The translations under genes were made by a program, and so were the position numbers. DNA of 64,000 bases from Methylomarinum sp965277025. GTDB lineage: Bacteria > Pseudomonadota > Gammaproteobacteria > Methylococcales > Methylomonadaceae. Below the pieces are notes generated by a model. It worked only from the letters and a program-made list of their open reading frames with translations, ran no database searches and was not told the DNA's origin. Below, one piece after another: positions 42,020-51,657 of the stretch. The stretch's first letter is position 1, and each line of letters begins with the position of its first letter. The stretch is taken from NCBI GenBank assembly GCA_965277025.1, contig OZ255706.1, positions 2,232,001 through 2,296,000 on the forward strand, in the 5' to 3' direction.

Positions 42020-43752
42020 CAAAAAACCAGCCTACTCTGGTTTTTAACCAGGTCAGTAAATCATTTACTGTCGGAAAACGCGTTATCACCGCATTGAAGC
42101 AACTGACGATCGAGCTGAAAGCACATTCCGTCGTCGCTTTGGTTGGCCCCGATGGCGCCGGTAAAACAACTCTGTTGAGAATGGCGGCGGGCTTGTATTT
42201 GCCTGATAGCGGTGATATTCGGGTTTTTGGCCATGACACCCTGCAAAATCCGGACAAGATCCACAGCATGATCGGCTATATGCCACAACGCTTTGGTTTG
42301 TATGAGGATTTGACGGTACAGGAAAATCTCGATCTATATTCCGATTTGCATCATGTTCCGGTGGCCGAAAGGCAAAGCCGCTTCGATGATTTAATGGTGA
42401 TGACAGGGCTTAAGCCCTTTACCCGGCGGTTGGCGGGTAAACTTTCCGGCGGTATGAAACAAAAACTGGGTCTGGCTTGCACCTTGCTTAGTGAGCCTCA
42501 ATTACTGTTGCTTGATGAACCCAGCGTAGGTGTCGACCCGGTTTCCCGGCGAGAACTTTGGCGCATAATTCAGCATCAGGTTAAAACACGGGGGACTTCG
42601 GTTCTGTTAAGCACCGCCTATATGGATGAAGCCGACCGCTGTGATCGCGTGATCATGATGGATAATGGCGAAATTATCGCCAATGACACACCAACTCGAT
42701 TTAAACAGAGTATGGAAGGACGCTGTTATCGCGTCAAGCAAGCTGATCACCCTTCCAGAAAGTTTCAAAATCGCCTAAAATCGGTGGATGGCGTTATCGA
42801 TGCCATCATTCATGGCGACGCTGTCCATATTGTTACCGAACAAGCGGCCTTGCCCAAGCTGCCTGAAGATTTATCGGGGCAAGTGACGATAGAACAGGAT
42901 GCGCCCAGCCTTGATGATGTTTTTGTCAGCCTGTTGCATGAGCGCCATGCCAACGACCAATCCAGACAAAAATCAATCTCATTAGCGCAAAAAGTAATTG
43001 ATTCTGACGAAAATGTTATTACGGTCGAGAATGTCGACCGTTGGTTTGGCGACTTTCAAGCGGTCAAAAAGCTTAATTTCAATGTCAAAAGAGGCGAAAT
43101 CTTTGGTTTGCTGGGCGCCAATGGCGCCGGAAAAACCACCACTTTTCGAATGTTATGCGGTTTGCTGCCGGTCTCTAATGGTCAATTAAGCGTTGCAGGC
43201 GTTGATCTGCGAACAGCTGCGGCCAAAGCACGGGCTAAACTCGGCTATATGTCACAAAAATTTTCATTGTATGGACAACTGAGTGTCAAACAGAATCTTG
43301 ATTTTTTCAGCAGCGCCTACGGGCTGAAAAACAATTTGCGACAGCAGCGCATTCAATGGGCGTTAGAACAATTCGATCTGGAAAATGTTCAACAAATGAA
43401 CAGTATCGATTTGTCTTTGGGATACAAGCAACGGCTGGCCATGGCTTGTGCGTTGATGCATGAACAGGAAATATTGTTTCTCGATGAGCCGACCTCCGGC
43501 GTCGATCCATTGGCGCGGCGGGAATTCTGGGCCCGGACCAATCAATTGTCCGCCAGTGGCGTGACAGTTTTGGTGACCACGCATTTTATGGAAGAAGCCG
43601 AGTATTGTGATCGGCTGGTCATTATGGTTCGAGGAGAAGTGTTGATTAAAGGCTCACCAAACGAAATTAAACAACAAGCTGCCACGCCTGATTGTCCAGA
43701 GCCGAGCATGGAACAGGCATTTATCAATCTGGTTGAGAGTAAACAGCTATGA
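42016..43752 (+). CDS. Double ABC transporter ATPase (YhiH/YbhF-like)
   Basis: A 578-residue protein with two complete ABC domains. The first has GPDGAGKTTLL, LSGGMKQKLGLA and LLLLDEPSVGVDP. The second has GANGAGKTTTF, LSLGYKQRLAMA (weak signature, LSLGY in place of LSGGQ) and ILFLDEPTSGVDP. Drug- and export-type ABC-2 systems of the YbhFSR/YhiHJ kind use such a duplicated ATPase with two permeases and an HlyD partner. All four genes are here in order, but the other three are broken, so this intact ATPase has no working channel. Confidence 0.9.
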   Translation: MTKNQPTLVFNQVSKSFTVGKRVITALKQLTIELKAHSVVALVGPDGAGKTTLLRMAAGLYLPDSGDIRVFGHDTLQNPDKIHSMIGYMPQRFGLYEDLTVQENLDLYSDLHHVPVAERQSRFDDLMVMTGLKPFTRRLAGKLSGGMKQKLGLACTLLSEPQLLLLDEPSVGVDPVSRRELWRIIQHQVKTRGTSVLLSTAYMDEADRCDRVIMMDNGEIIANDTPTRFKQSMEGRCYRVKQADHPSRKFQNRLKSVDGVIDAIIHGDAVHIVTEQAALPKLPEDLSGQVTIEQDAPSLDDVFVSLLHERHANDQSRQKSISLAQKVIDSDENVITVENVDRWFGDFQAVKKLNFNVKRGEIFGLLGANGAGKTTTFRMLCGLLPVSNGQLSVAGVDLRTAAAKARAKLGYMSQKFSLYGQLSVKQNLDFFSSAYGLKNNLRQQRIQWALEQFDLENVQQMNSIDLSLGYKQRLAMACALMHEQEILFLDEPTSGVDPLARREFWARTNQLSASGVTVLVTTHFMEEAEYCDRLVIMVRGEVLIKGSPNEIKQQAATPDCPEPSMEQAFINLVESKQL

Positions 43753-44806
43753 AATTCAGTCGTATGCATCTCAAAGGATTGGTTAAAAAAGAGTTTTTTA
43801 CAAATATGGCGAGACCCGAGCAGCCTTGCGATCGCCTTTGTTTTGCCGGTGTTTTTATTGTTGTTATTTGGTTATGGTGTCTCACTGGATGCCAAGCATG
43901 TACCTATCGGCTGGGTCATTGAAAAACAAACACCGGAAACCAGCAGCCTGATTGCCGCTTTTCGTCATTCTGAATATTTTAGCAATCATCAATTTCAGAA
44001 TATGAAGGATGCCGAAATTGGGATGCAATATCGGCAGCATACAAGTTATTGTCGATGGTGTTGATGCTAACACAGCACGACTGGCCATAGGCTATATTCA
44101 AGGCGCCTGGTCTGAATGGATTCAACATCAGGCCAATCTTCGGGCGATTCTATTATCTCAACCCGTCACGATTGAACACCGGATCTGGTATAACAGCCAG
44201 CTCTTGAGCAAAGATTTTCTGGTACCCGGACTGATTGCTGTCATCATGACGTTAATCGGTGCTTTGCTGACTGCCATGGTGATAGCGCGTGAATGGGAGC
44301 GAGGAACACTGGAAGCCATGATTGCCACGCCGATCAGTATGTTAGAAGTCTTGATCGGCAAACTGATCCCCTACTTTATATCGGGTATGGGCGGTATGCT
44401 GCTATCCATTATCATGGCAATATATTTATTTGATGTACCTTTGCGGGGTTCATTGTGGCTGTTACTGCTTGCCGGTGCTGTCTTTTTACTGGTTTCACTT
44501 GGTATGGGGCTGTTGATTTCCATCACCGCTAAAAATCAATTTGTTGCTGGTCAAGTTGCCATTATTGTCACTTTCCTGCCTGCTTTTATTCTGTCTGGCT
44601 TTATTTTTGATATCAACAGTATGCCAATTGTGGTGCAGGGATTTACTTTTTTGATCGCTGCCCGTTATTTTGTTGCCATTTTACAAACCGTCTTTCTGGC
44701 AGGTGATGTCTGGGCTGTTTTCCTGCCTAATTTGATTGCATTGATGTTGATGGCCTTCATTTTCATTCTCTGGGCCTTTAAAAAATCGCCTAGACGTTTG
44801 GAGTGA
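43749..44806 (+). pseudogene. ABC-2 permease 1, frameshift plus deletion
   Basis: ATG 43749 overlaps the ATPase stop (ATGA). The frame begins RMHLKGLVKKEF. One extra T near 43797 breaks it, and the next frame continues QIWRDPSSLAIAFVLPVFLLLLFGYG (in part) to DAEIGMQYRQ. Near 44030 a segment is lost with a frame change, and the third frame continues IQVIVDGVDANTARLAIGY through membrane segments to KKSPRRLE, ending at 44806. Homologous permease 2 keeps LDEKKVLAVLHIGPGFSRQL at this place, so some 25-30 residues appear deleted. Confidence 0.82.
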
Positions 44807-45527
44807 CACTAAGCATGATTATTGCCCTGATTATTAAAGAATTTCTCGCCATACTCAGAGATCCGAAAAGCCGTTTTGTGTTGATAGGGCCACCCATTAT
44901 TCAATTGTTTGTGTTTGGTTATGGTGCTACTTATGATCTCAATCATGTACCCATTGCCATTTACGATGAATCAGGCAGTGTTGAATCTCGTCAACTGTTA
45001 GCCCGGTTCGAAGCTTCTCCAGTATTTAGCCGGAAATTGACTATTAGCCATCACGAACAAATCGCCAAAGCTCTGGATGAGAAAAAAGTACTGGCGGTAT
45101 TGCATATAGGCCCAGGATTTTCCCGGCAATTACTGACAGGCCAGAAAGCGACATTACAAATATTGATAGACGGCAGGGATTCCAATACGGCATTGATTGT
45201 GCTGAATTATATGCAAACTATTTTGGCGGACTATAACCTGACGATGGCAAAGCAGTTAAATAAACCATTACCCCTTGCAAGGCTTCAAGTACGTGCATGG
45301 TTCAACCCAAACCTGGAAAGCCAATGGTATATTGTGACAGGCATTATCGGTCTGCTAACCTTGGTGGTGACAGTTATCGTTACAGCATTATCTGTAGCTC
45401 GAGAACGGGAACAAGGCACTTTTGATCAATTACTGGTTACCCCTTTCACGCCTTTTCAAATTCTGGTTGGCAAGGCGGTTCCCGGTTTGATTGTCGGTCT
45501 GATCGAATCCAGTTTTATAATTTTTAT

Positions 45528-46749
45528 CTCTGTACATGACAAAAAATATTAAAAGCTGGCGTAGCTCGTTGAAATGTAATTAAATACCGCATTTTGTTTT
45601 AGCGAATATGAATAACGGGACATTACAAATCAACGAGCTGACCGTCATATTAACTGAGCACTTTCAATGGAACAAGGCAAGAATCGTTTGTTTTGTGGGT
45701 ATGTTAATTGCTTTGATGGCAGTTAGCACGGTCAATCTGGCCCAGCTCGCCGTATTCTTTCCCAGTCGGGCAAAAATTTCCTCACGATATCGACGGATGC
45801 AACGATTTTTCAGTGACCATTGGCTGGATTACAATGAAGTCGCTCATTTCATCATGAAACTGTTTGGTTTCACTGATCAGGATTACTGTCTGACGTTAGA
45901 CAGGACGAATTGGAAGTGGGGTAAAACCAATATTAATCTGCTGGTGCTTGCCGTGGTTTATCGGGGTGCCGCCATTCCTGTGTATTGGTTGCCTTTAAAC
46001 AAGCGGGGCAACTCTAATACGAAGGAACGTATAGCGCTGATGAAACGCTTTATTGCGCAGTTTGGCCGACATCACATCAAAGGTCTTTTGGCTGATCGGG
46101 AGTTTATTGGAGACGAATGGATGGGCTGGTTGTTTGAGCAAGAGATTCCCTTTTATATCCGTATTCGCAACAACGCCTGGACAACCAATGCCCAAGGCCA
46201 GCGAATACGCGTAGAGCGTTTGTTTTATGGGCTTAAGCCGGGTAGCACACGACACCTCTCAACAGCGCGCTATTTGGGAAATTGTTCAATTTATCTCAGT
46301 GGGTTACGGCTGAGTGATGGTGAGTTATTAATCATCGTCTGTCAGCATTTGAATCCTGATGCGATTAAAATTTATGGCTTGCGTTGGGAAATCGAAACGC
46401 TTTTCGGCGGTTTAAAAGGACGGGGATTCAAACTTGAGGAAACGCGTGTAGTCGGTTATCTTCGGATCAAAAAATTGTTAGTACTTCCCGTTATTGCTTT
46501 CTGTTGGTCACATAAAGCAGGCGAATGGAAACATGATTGCGAGTTACCAATAAAAACCAAAACACATCAGCGGCTCGCGCAAAGCCTGTTTCGATATGGA
46601 TTAGATTGTATCCGCTCAACGTTGTTTAATGTCTTATCTCAATCAAAAAGGATGATTAGAAAAGTGATTGCTCTTTTGCAACCCATACCTTTTGTCACTG
46701 GAATACATGAGACTCATTTGTCATAAGTTAATTTTTGTCATGTACAGAG
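45528..46749 (+). mobile_element. IS4-type element, copy B
   Basis: A 1,222-bp element with CTCTGTACATGACAAAAA inverted ends and a perfect 9-bp duplication AATTTTTAT at 45519-45527 and 46750-46758. Confidence 0.9.
45608..46726 (+). CDS. IS4-family transposase (copy B)
   Basis: A 372-residue transposase, nearly identical to copies A and C. Distinguishing residues here are FPSRAKI (Arg in A and C), QDYCLTLD (Tyr in A and C) and LFGGLKGRG (Cys in A and C). The DDE residues are intact. Confidence 0.9.
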   Translation: MNNGTLQINELTVILTEHFQWNKARIVCFVGMLIALMAVSTVNLAQLAVFFPSRAKISSRYRRMQRFFSDHWLDYNEVAHFIMKLFGFTDQDYCLTLDRTNWKWGKTNINLLVLAVVYRGAAIPVYWLPLNKRGNSNTKERIALMKRFIAQFGRHHIKGLLADREFIGDEWMGWLFEQEIPFYIRIRNNAWTTNAQGQRIRVERLFYGLKPGSTRHLSTARYLGNCSIYLSGLRLSDGELLIIVCQHLNPDAIKIYGLRWEIETLFGGLKGRGFKLEETRVVGYLRIKKLLVLPVIAFCWSHKAGEWKHDCELPIKTKTHQRLAQSLFRYGLDCIRSTLFNVLSQSKRMIRKVIALLQPIPFVTGIHETHLS

Positions 46750-47159
46750 AATTTTTATGACAGTTTTCTGGTTTGAAGTACCTATGGTCGGCCATTTACT
46801 CACCCTGTACCTTGGCGTGTTTTTATTCGTATTCTCCGTAATCGGCGTTGGATTGATGATTTCATCCATCGCTGTCACTCAGCAGCAGGGCTTGTTGGGC
46901 GCATTTTTATTCATAGTTCCGGCGGTTATTTTATCTGGTTTTGCCACCCCTATCGCCAATATGCCGGAGCTGGTTCAGGATTTAACCTTCATTAATCCAT
47001 TGCGTTATTTTTTAATTATTGTCCGCGGTGTTTTTTTAGAAGGCTTGCCAGTCAATGTGTTGTTCAATCAATATTGGCCATTGGCGTTGATCGGCTTTCT
47101 TACTCTTAGTCTTGCAGGCTGGCTGTTTCGTCACCGCTTGTATTGATACAGCTGCAATT

Positions 47160-48398
47160 TCATTGACAAACGCCCGGCCCTTCCGATTCAATCCAGCCTT
47201 TTCCTTCCTCAAATCCAGCGGGTAGATCCGTTTCAGTCGGGCCGAACTGACGGGTTAAACAGCCTTTCGCCTGCGGATTCTGGCAGCAACATTTCATCGT
47301 TTCCACATGCTTTTCAATGGATTTCACGCCAATATCGACAGGTGGCATCCAGTTGTCCTTTATGCTTGCTGTCAGCCATTTTTGTAATTTACCATTTGTC
47401 TGGCCGGTGGCGAAGTCCATTAAATAACCGCAGGTTCCGGCTGTGGTCATTTTATGACAACGCGTACAGGCCTGTTCTTCACCATCAACCGGCAACGTAT
47501 CCAGTTGTAGAAAATCCTCTTTTCGATAATGCTGTATAAAGGGTTTTCCAACTAACAACATGGGTAACTCTTTCATAGCATAAATACTGGGCAATCCATG
47601 TTTGGAGTTGATATAGGGGCTGTATTTAAAACCATGTGCATTGTGGCAATTGATGCAGCCGGCTTTGGCCGTCACTTGTGGTGAACGGAACGCCTTGTTG
47701 GCATCCCGATACCAGAGTGATTCAGGAAAACCTTCAGGCGGTCTGGCATGTTCCGGGTTGTAGTTTTTCAGAAATTCTGATTTTTCAGGCAACGGTTGAT
47801 CCAGTGGTGGAATAAAGCCGCTGAACTGTTGTCCGTACTGGGTTAAATAACAACTTTTACCCGTACGGGTGTTGCGCAGAATAATGCCTAAATCATTGAA
47901 GGTATTGTAAAGATAGTATCGCTGAACTTGTTCTGCTGAAGAGTCAGCCTGTAAAAAACCTTGTTTGCGCTGAGCCTGGTTTTTACCCAGGTTACTGCCA
48001 GAATTCCGATACCAGGTTTTGTCATTCTGACTGCCCTTTTGACGACAGTTGACCACCATGACATTATCATCATCCACCTGAATGACTTGAAGATGCGAAT
48101 AGGTCCAGCAACCTATATCCCCGCCTAGCCAATGAGGGTTGTCACATTGCTTGTCAGCCGACAGTTTTGACCAATTGCTGCTATCAATTTCCTGTTGATC
48201 GACAAAAATAGGAATTTTTTCGCCATCAAGGCACGATACGATGGGCAAATTCTGCTGAATACCCAATTCGGCTTTACAATCCTGAACATATTGATAAACA
48301 TCATAACGATCAGATACAGATGGCTGTGTCGGGCTTAAGCCTACAAAAACCGCAATCAGGAATATGACAAACAATAGAAAAAAAGTGGGTGTTTTCAT
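47160..48398 (-). CDS. Secreted or anchored dihaem c-type cytochrome-like protein
   Basis: A 412-residue protein with an N-terminal signal or anchor (MKTPTFFLLFVIFLIAVFVGL). Two CXXCH haem sites lie in the second half: GCINCHNAHG near residue 251 and ACTRCHKMTT near 313. Further cysteines include VQDCKAE, VSCLDG, KQCDNPH, GCWTYSH and a C-terminal KCCCQNPQAKGC cluster. I do not recognise a named family. The N-terminal part repeats no known domain. Periplasmic location follows from the haem sites. It converges with the ABC permease remnant, 13 bp away. Confidence 0.7.
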   Translation of the reverse strand: MKTPTFFLLFVIFLIAVFVGLSPTQPSVSDRYDVYQYVQDCKAELGIQQNLPIVSCLDGEKIPIFVDQQEIDSSNWSKLSADKQCDNPHWLGGDIGCWTYSHLQVIQVDDDNVMVVNCRQKGSQNDKTWYRNSGSNLGKNQAQRKQGFLQADSSAEQVQRYYLYNTFNDLGIILRNTRTGKSCYLTQYGQQFSGFIPPLDQPLPEKSEFLKNYNPEHARPPEGFPESLWYRDANKAFRSPQVTAKAGCINCHNAHGFKYSPYINSKHGLPSIYAMKELPMLLVGKPFIQHYRKEDFLQLDTLPVDGEEQACTRCHKMTTAGTCGYLMDFATGQTNGKLQKWLTASIKDNWMPPVDIGVKSIEKHVETMKCCCQNPQAKGCLTRQFGPTETDLPAGFEEGKGWIESEGPGVCQ

Positions 48399-48581
48399 CA
48401 GCCCCCCCTTTTGAAATATCCAGGTTCATACAGCATCCATTTTATGGCTGAATAACTATGCAAACTCTTTCAGCCATAAAAATGGTGTTGTGCTGATACT
48501 TTTTCGGGTTTCTTTTTGTTATGTTGCTGCCAATGATGTCAAAAACCTATTTGAAAGGCAAAAAAATGTGGACAGGGTATT

Positions 48582-49604
48582 TTAATCGTCTGAAAGCAAC
48601 TCCCGAATCAAGGCAGTAGCATAAACGCCACTGGGTAAACTGAAGGTCAGTCGCCATTGGTCCATGCCGGTTTTTTCCCAGCTAAGGTTTTCAGGGATAA
48701 CTCGCAACACGCGGTAATCAGCAGTAAGATCAAACTTCAGCAGGCCTTCAGTCAATTCGGTGTATCGACTTAAAATCTTGTTTGTTTGCTCGGTTATTGG
48801 GGTTTTTGTTTGACCAAACAGAATACCGGTTGGATGTATATCTCCTGCCTGGCAACGGCTGACCAAATCGATATCGGTTGAATCAAAATCAAACAGACTG
48901 TGAGTACTGTTTAACTGACATTTATCACCCTCAACGAGTCTGTTCCAGCTGCCCGACTGAACCCTGTCGGCGAGGATTTGATTGAATAACCAGGAACGGG
49001 CAGCAGATAAATACAAGCCACGCTGCTGTCGTTTAACAGATTGCCCTTGAAATAAGGAAATAGCCTTGGATATATTCCGCCCTTCACGGCCAAACCGTTG
49101 CTCGGTAAAATAATTGGGAAACCCGTGGTTTTTTATTTTCTCGAGTTGCTCGACAAAGCGTTTCTCATCACCTTGCCAATCTCTAATGACAATAACAAAA
49201 TGATTACATTTAATTGCGCCACGTTTTAACTTGCGCAAATGCCGCGTGACATGAAGAATTTTAATCGTTTCCATTTCAATCTCCCGCCAGTCTGGTTCTG
49301 ATTTTCCCGGCAACCAGATACTGAACCACTGGGTCGTAACGGCATGACGATCTTTCAAGCCGGCATAACCGATATCACGCTGGCGAACGCCAGCCAAGCG
49401 GGCTAATTGCCGAGCGACATACTCGGTATTTTCGCCATCTTTTTGCAATTGAATAAAAACATGCTCGCCCTGCCCTTCAGCGGAAAAGATAAGTTCTTCA
49501 TTTACCCGAAAATCCTCATGCCGTTGTTTGATTTTACCTGCGCCACTTGCACCGCCCCAAGCTCTAGGCCATTCGGGAATGGTATATTGGGTCGTTTCAC
49601 TCAC
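48582..49604 (-). CDS. truD: tRNA pseudouridine(13) synthase TruD
   Basis: A 340-residue TruD enzyme forms pseudouridine 13 in tRNA-Glu. Motifs: DFRVNEEL near residue 31, GYAGLKDRHAVTTQWFSI near 79-96 (catalytic Asp in LKDR), and NYFTEQRFGREGRN near 170-185. The large TRUD insertion domain follows. It is the last gene of the ftsB-ispD-ispF-truD unit. The 183-bp gap to the cytochrome gene (48399-48581) shows nothing recognisable. Confidence 0.95.
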   Translation of the reverse strand: MSETTQYTIPEWPRAWGGASGAGKIKQRHEDFRVNEELIFSAEGQGEHVFIQLQKDGENTEYVARQLARLAGVRQRDIGYAGLKDRHAVTTQWFSIWLPGKSEPDWREIEMETIKILHVTRHLRKLKRGAIKCNHFVIVIRDWQGDEKRFVEQLEKIKNHGFPNYFTEQRFGREGRNISKAISLFQGQSVKRQQRGLYLSAARSWLFNQILADRVQSGSWNRLVEGDKCQLNSTHSLFDFDSTDIDLVSRCQAGDIHPTGILFGQTKTPITEQTNKILSRYTELTEGLLKFDLTADYRVLRVIPENLSWEKTGMDQWRLTFSLPSGVYATALIRELLSDD

Positions 49605-49614
49605 ACAGATTCAA

Positions 49615-50076
49615 TCAGCACCGCAGCCTGGACTGCAATGCCTTCTTTACGACCTTCAAAACCCAATTTTCAGTCGTAGTGGCTTTAATATTGATTCGGT
49701 CAACATCAACCTCGAGGTCAGCGGCAATATTCTCGCACATGGCGGCAATATGCGGCGCCATCTTTGGCGCCTGGGCGATAATGGTAATATCGGCGTTCAC
49801 CAATCGATATTGTTTCTGTTTGACGATGTTATAGACATGACGCAATAACACACGACTGTCTGCACCTTTAAATTCAGGGTCGGTATCGGGAAAGTGTTTG
49901 CCAATATCGCCCAAGGCTGCAGCGCCCAACAAGGCGTCGGCTAATGCATGCAAAACAACATCCCCATCGGAATGTGCTTCCAGGCCTTTTTCGTAATCGA
50001 TTTTGACACCGCCTAAAATAACCTCGCCATCGTCTTTAAAACGGTGAACATCATAACCTTGACCAATTCTGATCAT
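49615..50076 (-). CDS. ispF: 2-C-methyl-D-erythritol 2,4-cyclodiphosphate synthase
   Basis: A 153-residue IspF makes the cyclic diphosphate in the MEP isoprenoid pathway. Metal ligands are in IGQGYDVHRF (Asp and His) and a third His in AHSDGDVVLHALADALLGA (in part). TTTENWVLK near the end lies where the cytidine site (T-x-E) is expected. Overlaps ispD by 4 bp. Confidence 0.96.
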   Translation of the reverse strand: MIRIGQGYDVHRFKDDGEVILGGVKIDYEKGLEAHSDGDVVLHALADALLGAAALGDIGKHFPDTDPEFKGADSRVLLRHVYNIVKQKQYRLVNADITIIAQAPKMAPHIAAMCENIAADLEVDVDRINIKATTTENWVLKVVKKALQSRLRC

Positions 50077-50768
50077 TGTTTCTCCAAATAAAATTGCGCC
50101 AGCGCCAAGTCTTCTGGTCGGGTGATTTTTAAATTGTCGGGTCGGCCTTCGACAATTTTGGGTTGATAGCCTTTCAGCTCCAATGCGCTGGCTTCATCGG
50201 TTATAGCAGGGTTGCCTACTGCAGCTTGCAATGCATCGCGAAGGAGCCCCAATCTGAACATTTGCGGCGTTAATGCACGCCAGATTCTGTTTCTATCGAC
50301 ACTTGCGACAATTCTGTCTTGTTCGACTCGTTTCAAGGTGTCATGGGAAGGTAAAGCCAAAATGCCACCTACCTCATCTTCTTTCAAGGTATTCAGTAAT
50401 TTAATAATATCTTCCGTGGTTAAACAGGGTCTGGCCGCATCATGCACCATTACCCAGTCTGCATCATCGGCCTGATCAGATAAAGCTGTCAATGCAGATA
50501 ATACAGAGTCCGCTCTTTCTTTACCGCCTGGTGCGGTAATTATTTTAGGGTGTTTGGCGATAGCCAGATCTGGCCAAAAGGGATCTTCTTTGGAAATCGC
50601 AACGGAAATCGCTGAAGAAATATTGGCATTCAATAGCCGGTTCAAGGTATGTTCGATAACTGTCTGGCCGGCTAACAGTAAATATTGCTTAGGCCTGTCC
50701 GCCTGCATTCTTTTACCGACACCCGCGGCTGGAACCACCGCCCAAATTTTATTTATGTCCGTGTTCAC
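50073..50768 (-). CDS. ispD: 2-C-methyl-D-erythritol 4-phosphate cytidylyltransferase
   Basis: A 231-residue IspD couples MEP to CTP. The N-terminal nucleotide-binding loop reads VVPAAGVGKRMQADRPKQYL (in part), followed by GGKERADSV and VHDAARPCL, all characteristic. Overlaps ispF downstream and ftsB upstream by 4 bp each, so ftsB-ispD-ispF is tightly coupled. Confidence 0.97.
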   Translation of the reverse strand: MNTDINKIWAVVPAAGVGKRMQADRPKQYLLLAGQTVIEHTLNRLLNANISSAISVAISKEDPFWPDLAIAKHPKIITAPGGKERADSVLSALTALSDQADDADWVMVHDAARPCLTTEDIIKLLNTLKEDEVGGILALPSHDTLKRVEQDRIVASVDRNRIWRALTPQMFRLGLLRDALQAAVGNPAITDEASALELKGYQPKIVEGRPDNLKITRPEDLALAQFYLEKQ

Positions 50769-51079
50769 TCAATTACCTGAAAAAATGTTTCGTTTTTCTT
50801 GATCATGCCCAATTCATAACGGGCGCGTTCTTCAATGGCTTCTTTGCCTTTGCGTAGATCTTTGACTTCAGCATACAAAGCCTCGTTACGCTCTTGTTTG
50901 GATTGGGATTGTTTTTGTAACTGTTCCAGGCGCGTTTGATAATCCAGTATTTTGAAAATACTGGCATCGCCCAACCACAAACGATATTGCAGTTGTAAAA
51001 TAATCAGGATGAGAACAGCGAGTATGATTTTAATAAGACTGGCCTCGCAAATTTTTATCTTTACGCACGGACTTCCCAT
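50765..51079 (-). CDS. ftsB: Cell division protein FtsB
   Basis: A small bitopic division protein: one membrane segment (IKIILAVLILIILQLQYRLWL), a coiled coil (TRLEQLQKQSQSKQERNEAL) and ARYELGMIKKNETFFQV, the conserved C-terminal motif. It bridges FtsL and FtsQ at the divisome. The start is uncertain: ATG 51079 gives an unusual MGSPCVKIKICEA leader of about 14 residues and lies just 12 bp past the toxin stop. The native upstream region may have been altered when the toxin-antitoxin pair arrived. Body of the protein is secure. Confidence 0.9.
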   Translation of the reverse strand: MGSPCVKIKICEASLIKIILAVLILIILQLQYRLWLGDASIFKILDYQTRLEQLQKQSQSKQERNEALYAEVKDLRKGKEAIEERARYELGMIKKNETFFQVIE

Positions 51080-51090
51080 GCAACAGGGTT

Positions 51091-51357
51091 TTATCTGGCA
51101 TGGAAAACTGCCATAACCATAACGGATTCCTGTTGAACCCGATAAAAAATATGATAAGGAGATCTTTGAATCTTGATGCGCCTGAGCTCTTTATAGATGG
51201 TTTTATAAGACAAAGGGTGTCGCTCAATTTTTGCAAAGCTTTCTTCTACACAAAGTAAAAAATCATGACCTAAACCGAGTCGACGGCTTTCATAGTACTC
51301 AAAAGCGGCGGAAAGATCACTCTCTGCTTCTTGACGAACAGTCAAGTGGTATTTCAT
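51091..51357 (-). CDS. RelE/ParE-superfamily toxin
   Basis: An 88-residue toxin of the ParE/RelE fold: YHLTVRQEAESDLSAAFEYYE, then GLGHDFLLCVEESFAKIERHP and ELRRIKIQRSPYHIFYRVQ, with VMVMAVFHAR as the terminal strand. The R-x-P-Y-x-I-F/Y-Y motif is typical of ParE-like toxins. Its ATG shares a base with the antitoxin stop. Usual pairing of this toxin is with the PF09720-type antitoxin directly upstream, as here. Confidence 0.9.
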   Translation of the reverse strand: MKYHLTVRQEAESDLSAAFEYYESRRLGLGHDFLLCVEESFAKIERHPLSYKTIYKELRRIKIQRSPYHIFYRVQQESVMVMAVFHAR

Positions 51358-51557
51358 TACTTATGAATAATTCGTTTTTTTACATCTTCCCATGACGAGC
51401 CAATTTCCTGATCAGCCGATAATATCTGTAAACGGCGGTCTAGTTCCTTTTTTTGTTCTTCAGTCAGCACGATAGCGTCATCGTCATCCGCGATACTATC
51501 CCATAGTTTTTCAGCGAGGAGAATACGCTCCGACACAGAGAGCTCTTGAAATCTCAT
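51357..51557 (-). CDS. Addiction module antitoxin (PF09720 type)
   Basis: A ~66-residue antitoxin from ATG 51557 (MRFQELSVSERILLAEKLWDSI). The pattern L-S-x-x-E-R-I-x-L-x-E-x-L-W-D-S-I and TEEQKKELDRRLQ are characteristic of the unstable antitoxin component family, which has no classical DNA-binding domain. A longer in-frame start at 51599 seems less likely. The terminal SSWEDVKKRI matches the family end. Confidence 0.88.
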   Translation of the reverse strand: MRFQELSVSERILLAEKLWDSIADDDDAIVLTEEQKKELDRRLQILSADQEIGSSWEDVKKRIIHK

Positions 51558-51610
51558 TTTATGACCTTTGCAATCTGGAATTGGAAGCACTCCACTCAAT
51601 GATTGTCAGA

Positions 51611-51644
51611 GTAGAGTGGATTTCATCTGCAAAACCCACTCTAC
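51611..51644 (-). terminator. Hairpin between eno and the toxin-antitoxin pair
   Basis: GTAGAGTGG and CCACTCTAC form a 9-bp stem with a 16-base loop. It lies just past the eno stop. The T-run is poor, so it may instead be a scar or small repeat marking the edge of the inserted module. Confidence 0.4.
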
Positions 51645-51657
51645 AAACAATCAGGGA

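Larger units (their letters stand above)
44815..47146 (+). pseudogene. ABC-2 permease 2, interrupted by IS4-type copy B
   Basis: The first part (44815-45527) begins MIIALIIKEFLAILRDPKSR and reaches GLIESSFIIF. After the IS and one copy of the 9-bp duplication, the frame resumes MTVFWFEVPMVGHLLTL and ends LAGWLFRHRLY at 47146. Joined, this is a normal ~370-residue YhhJ/YbhR-like permease with one N-terminal anchor, a periplasmic domain (IPIAIYDESGSVESRQLLAR-like) and five C-terminal membrane segments. The IS is the only lesion. Confidence 0.88.
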
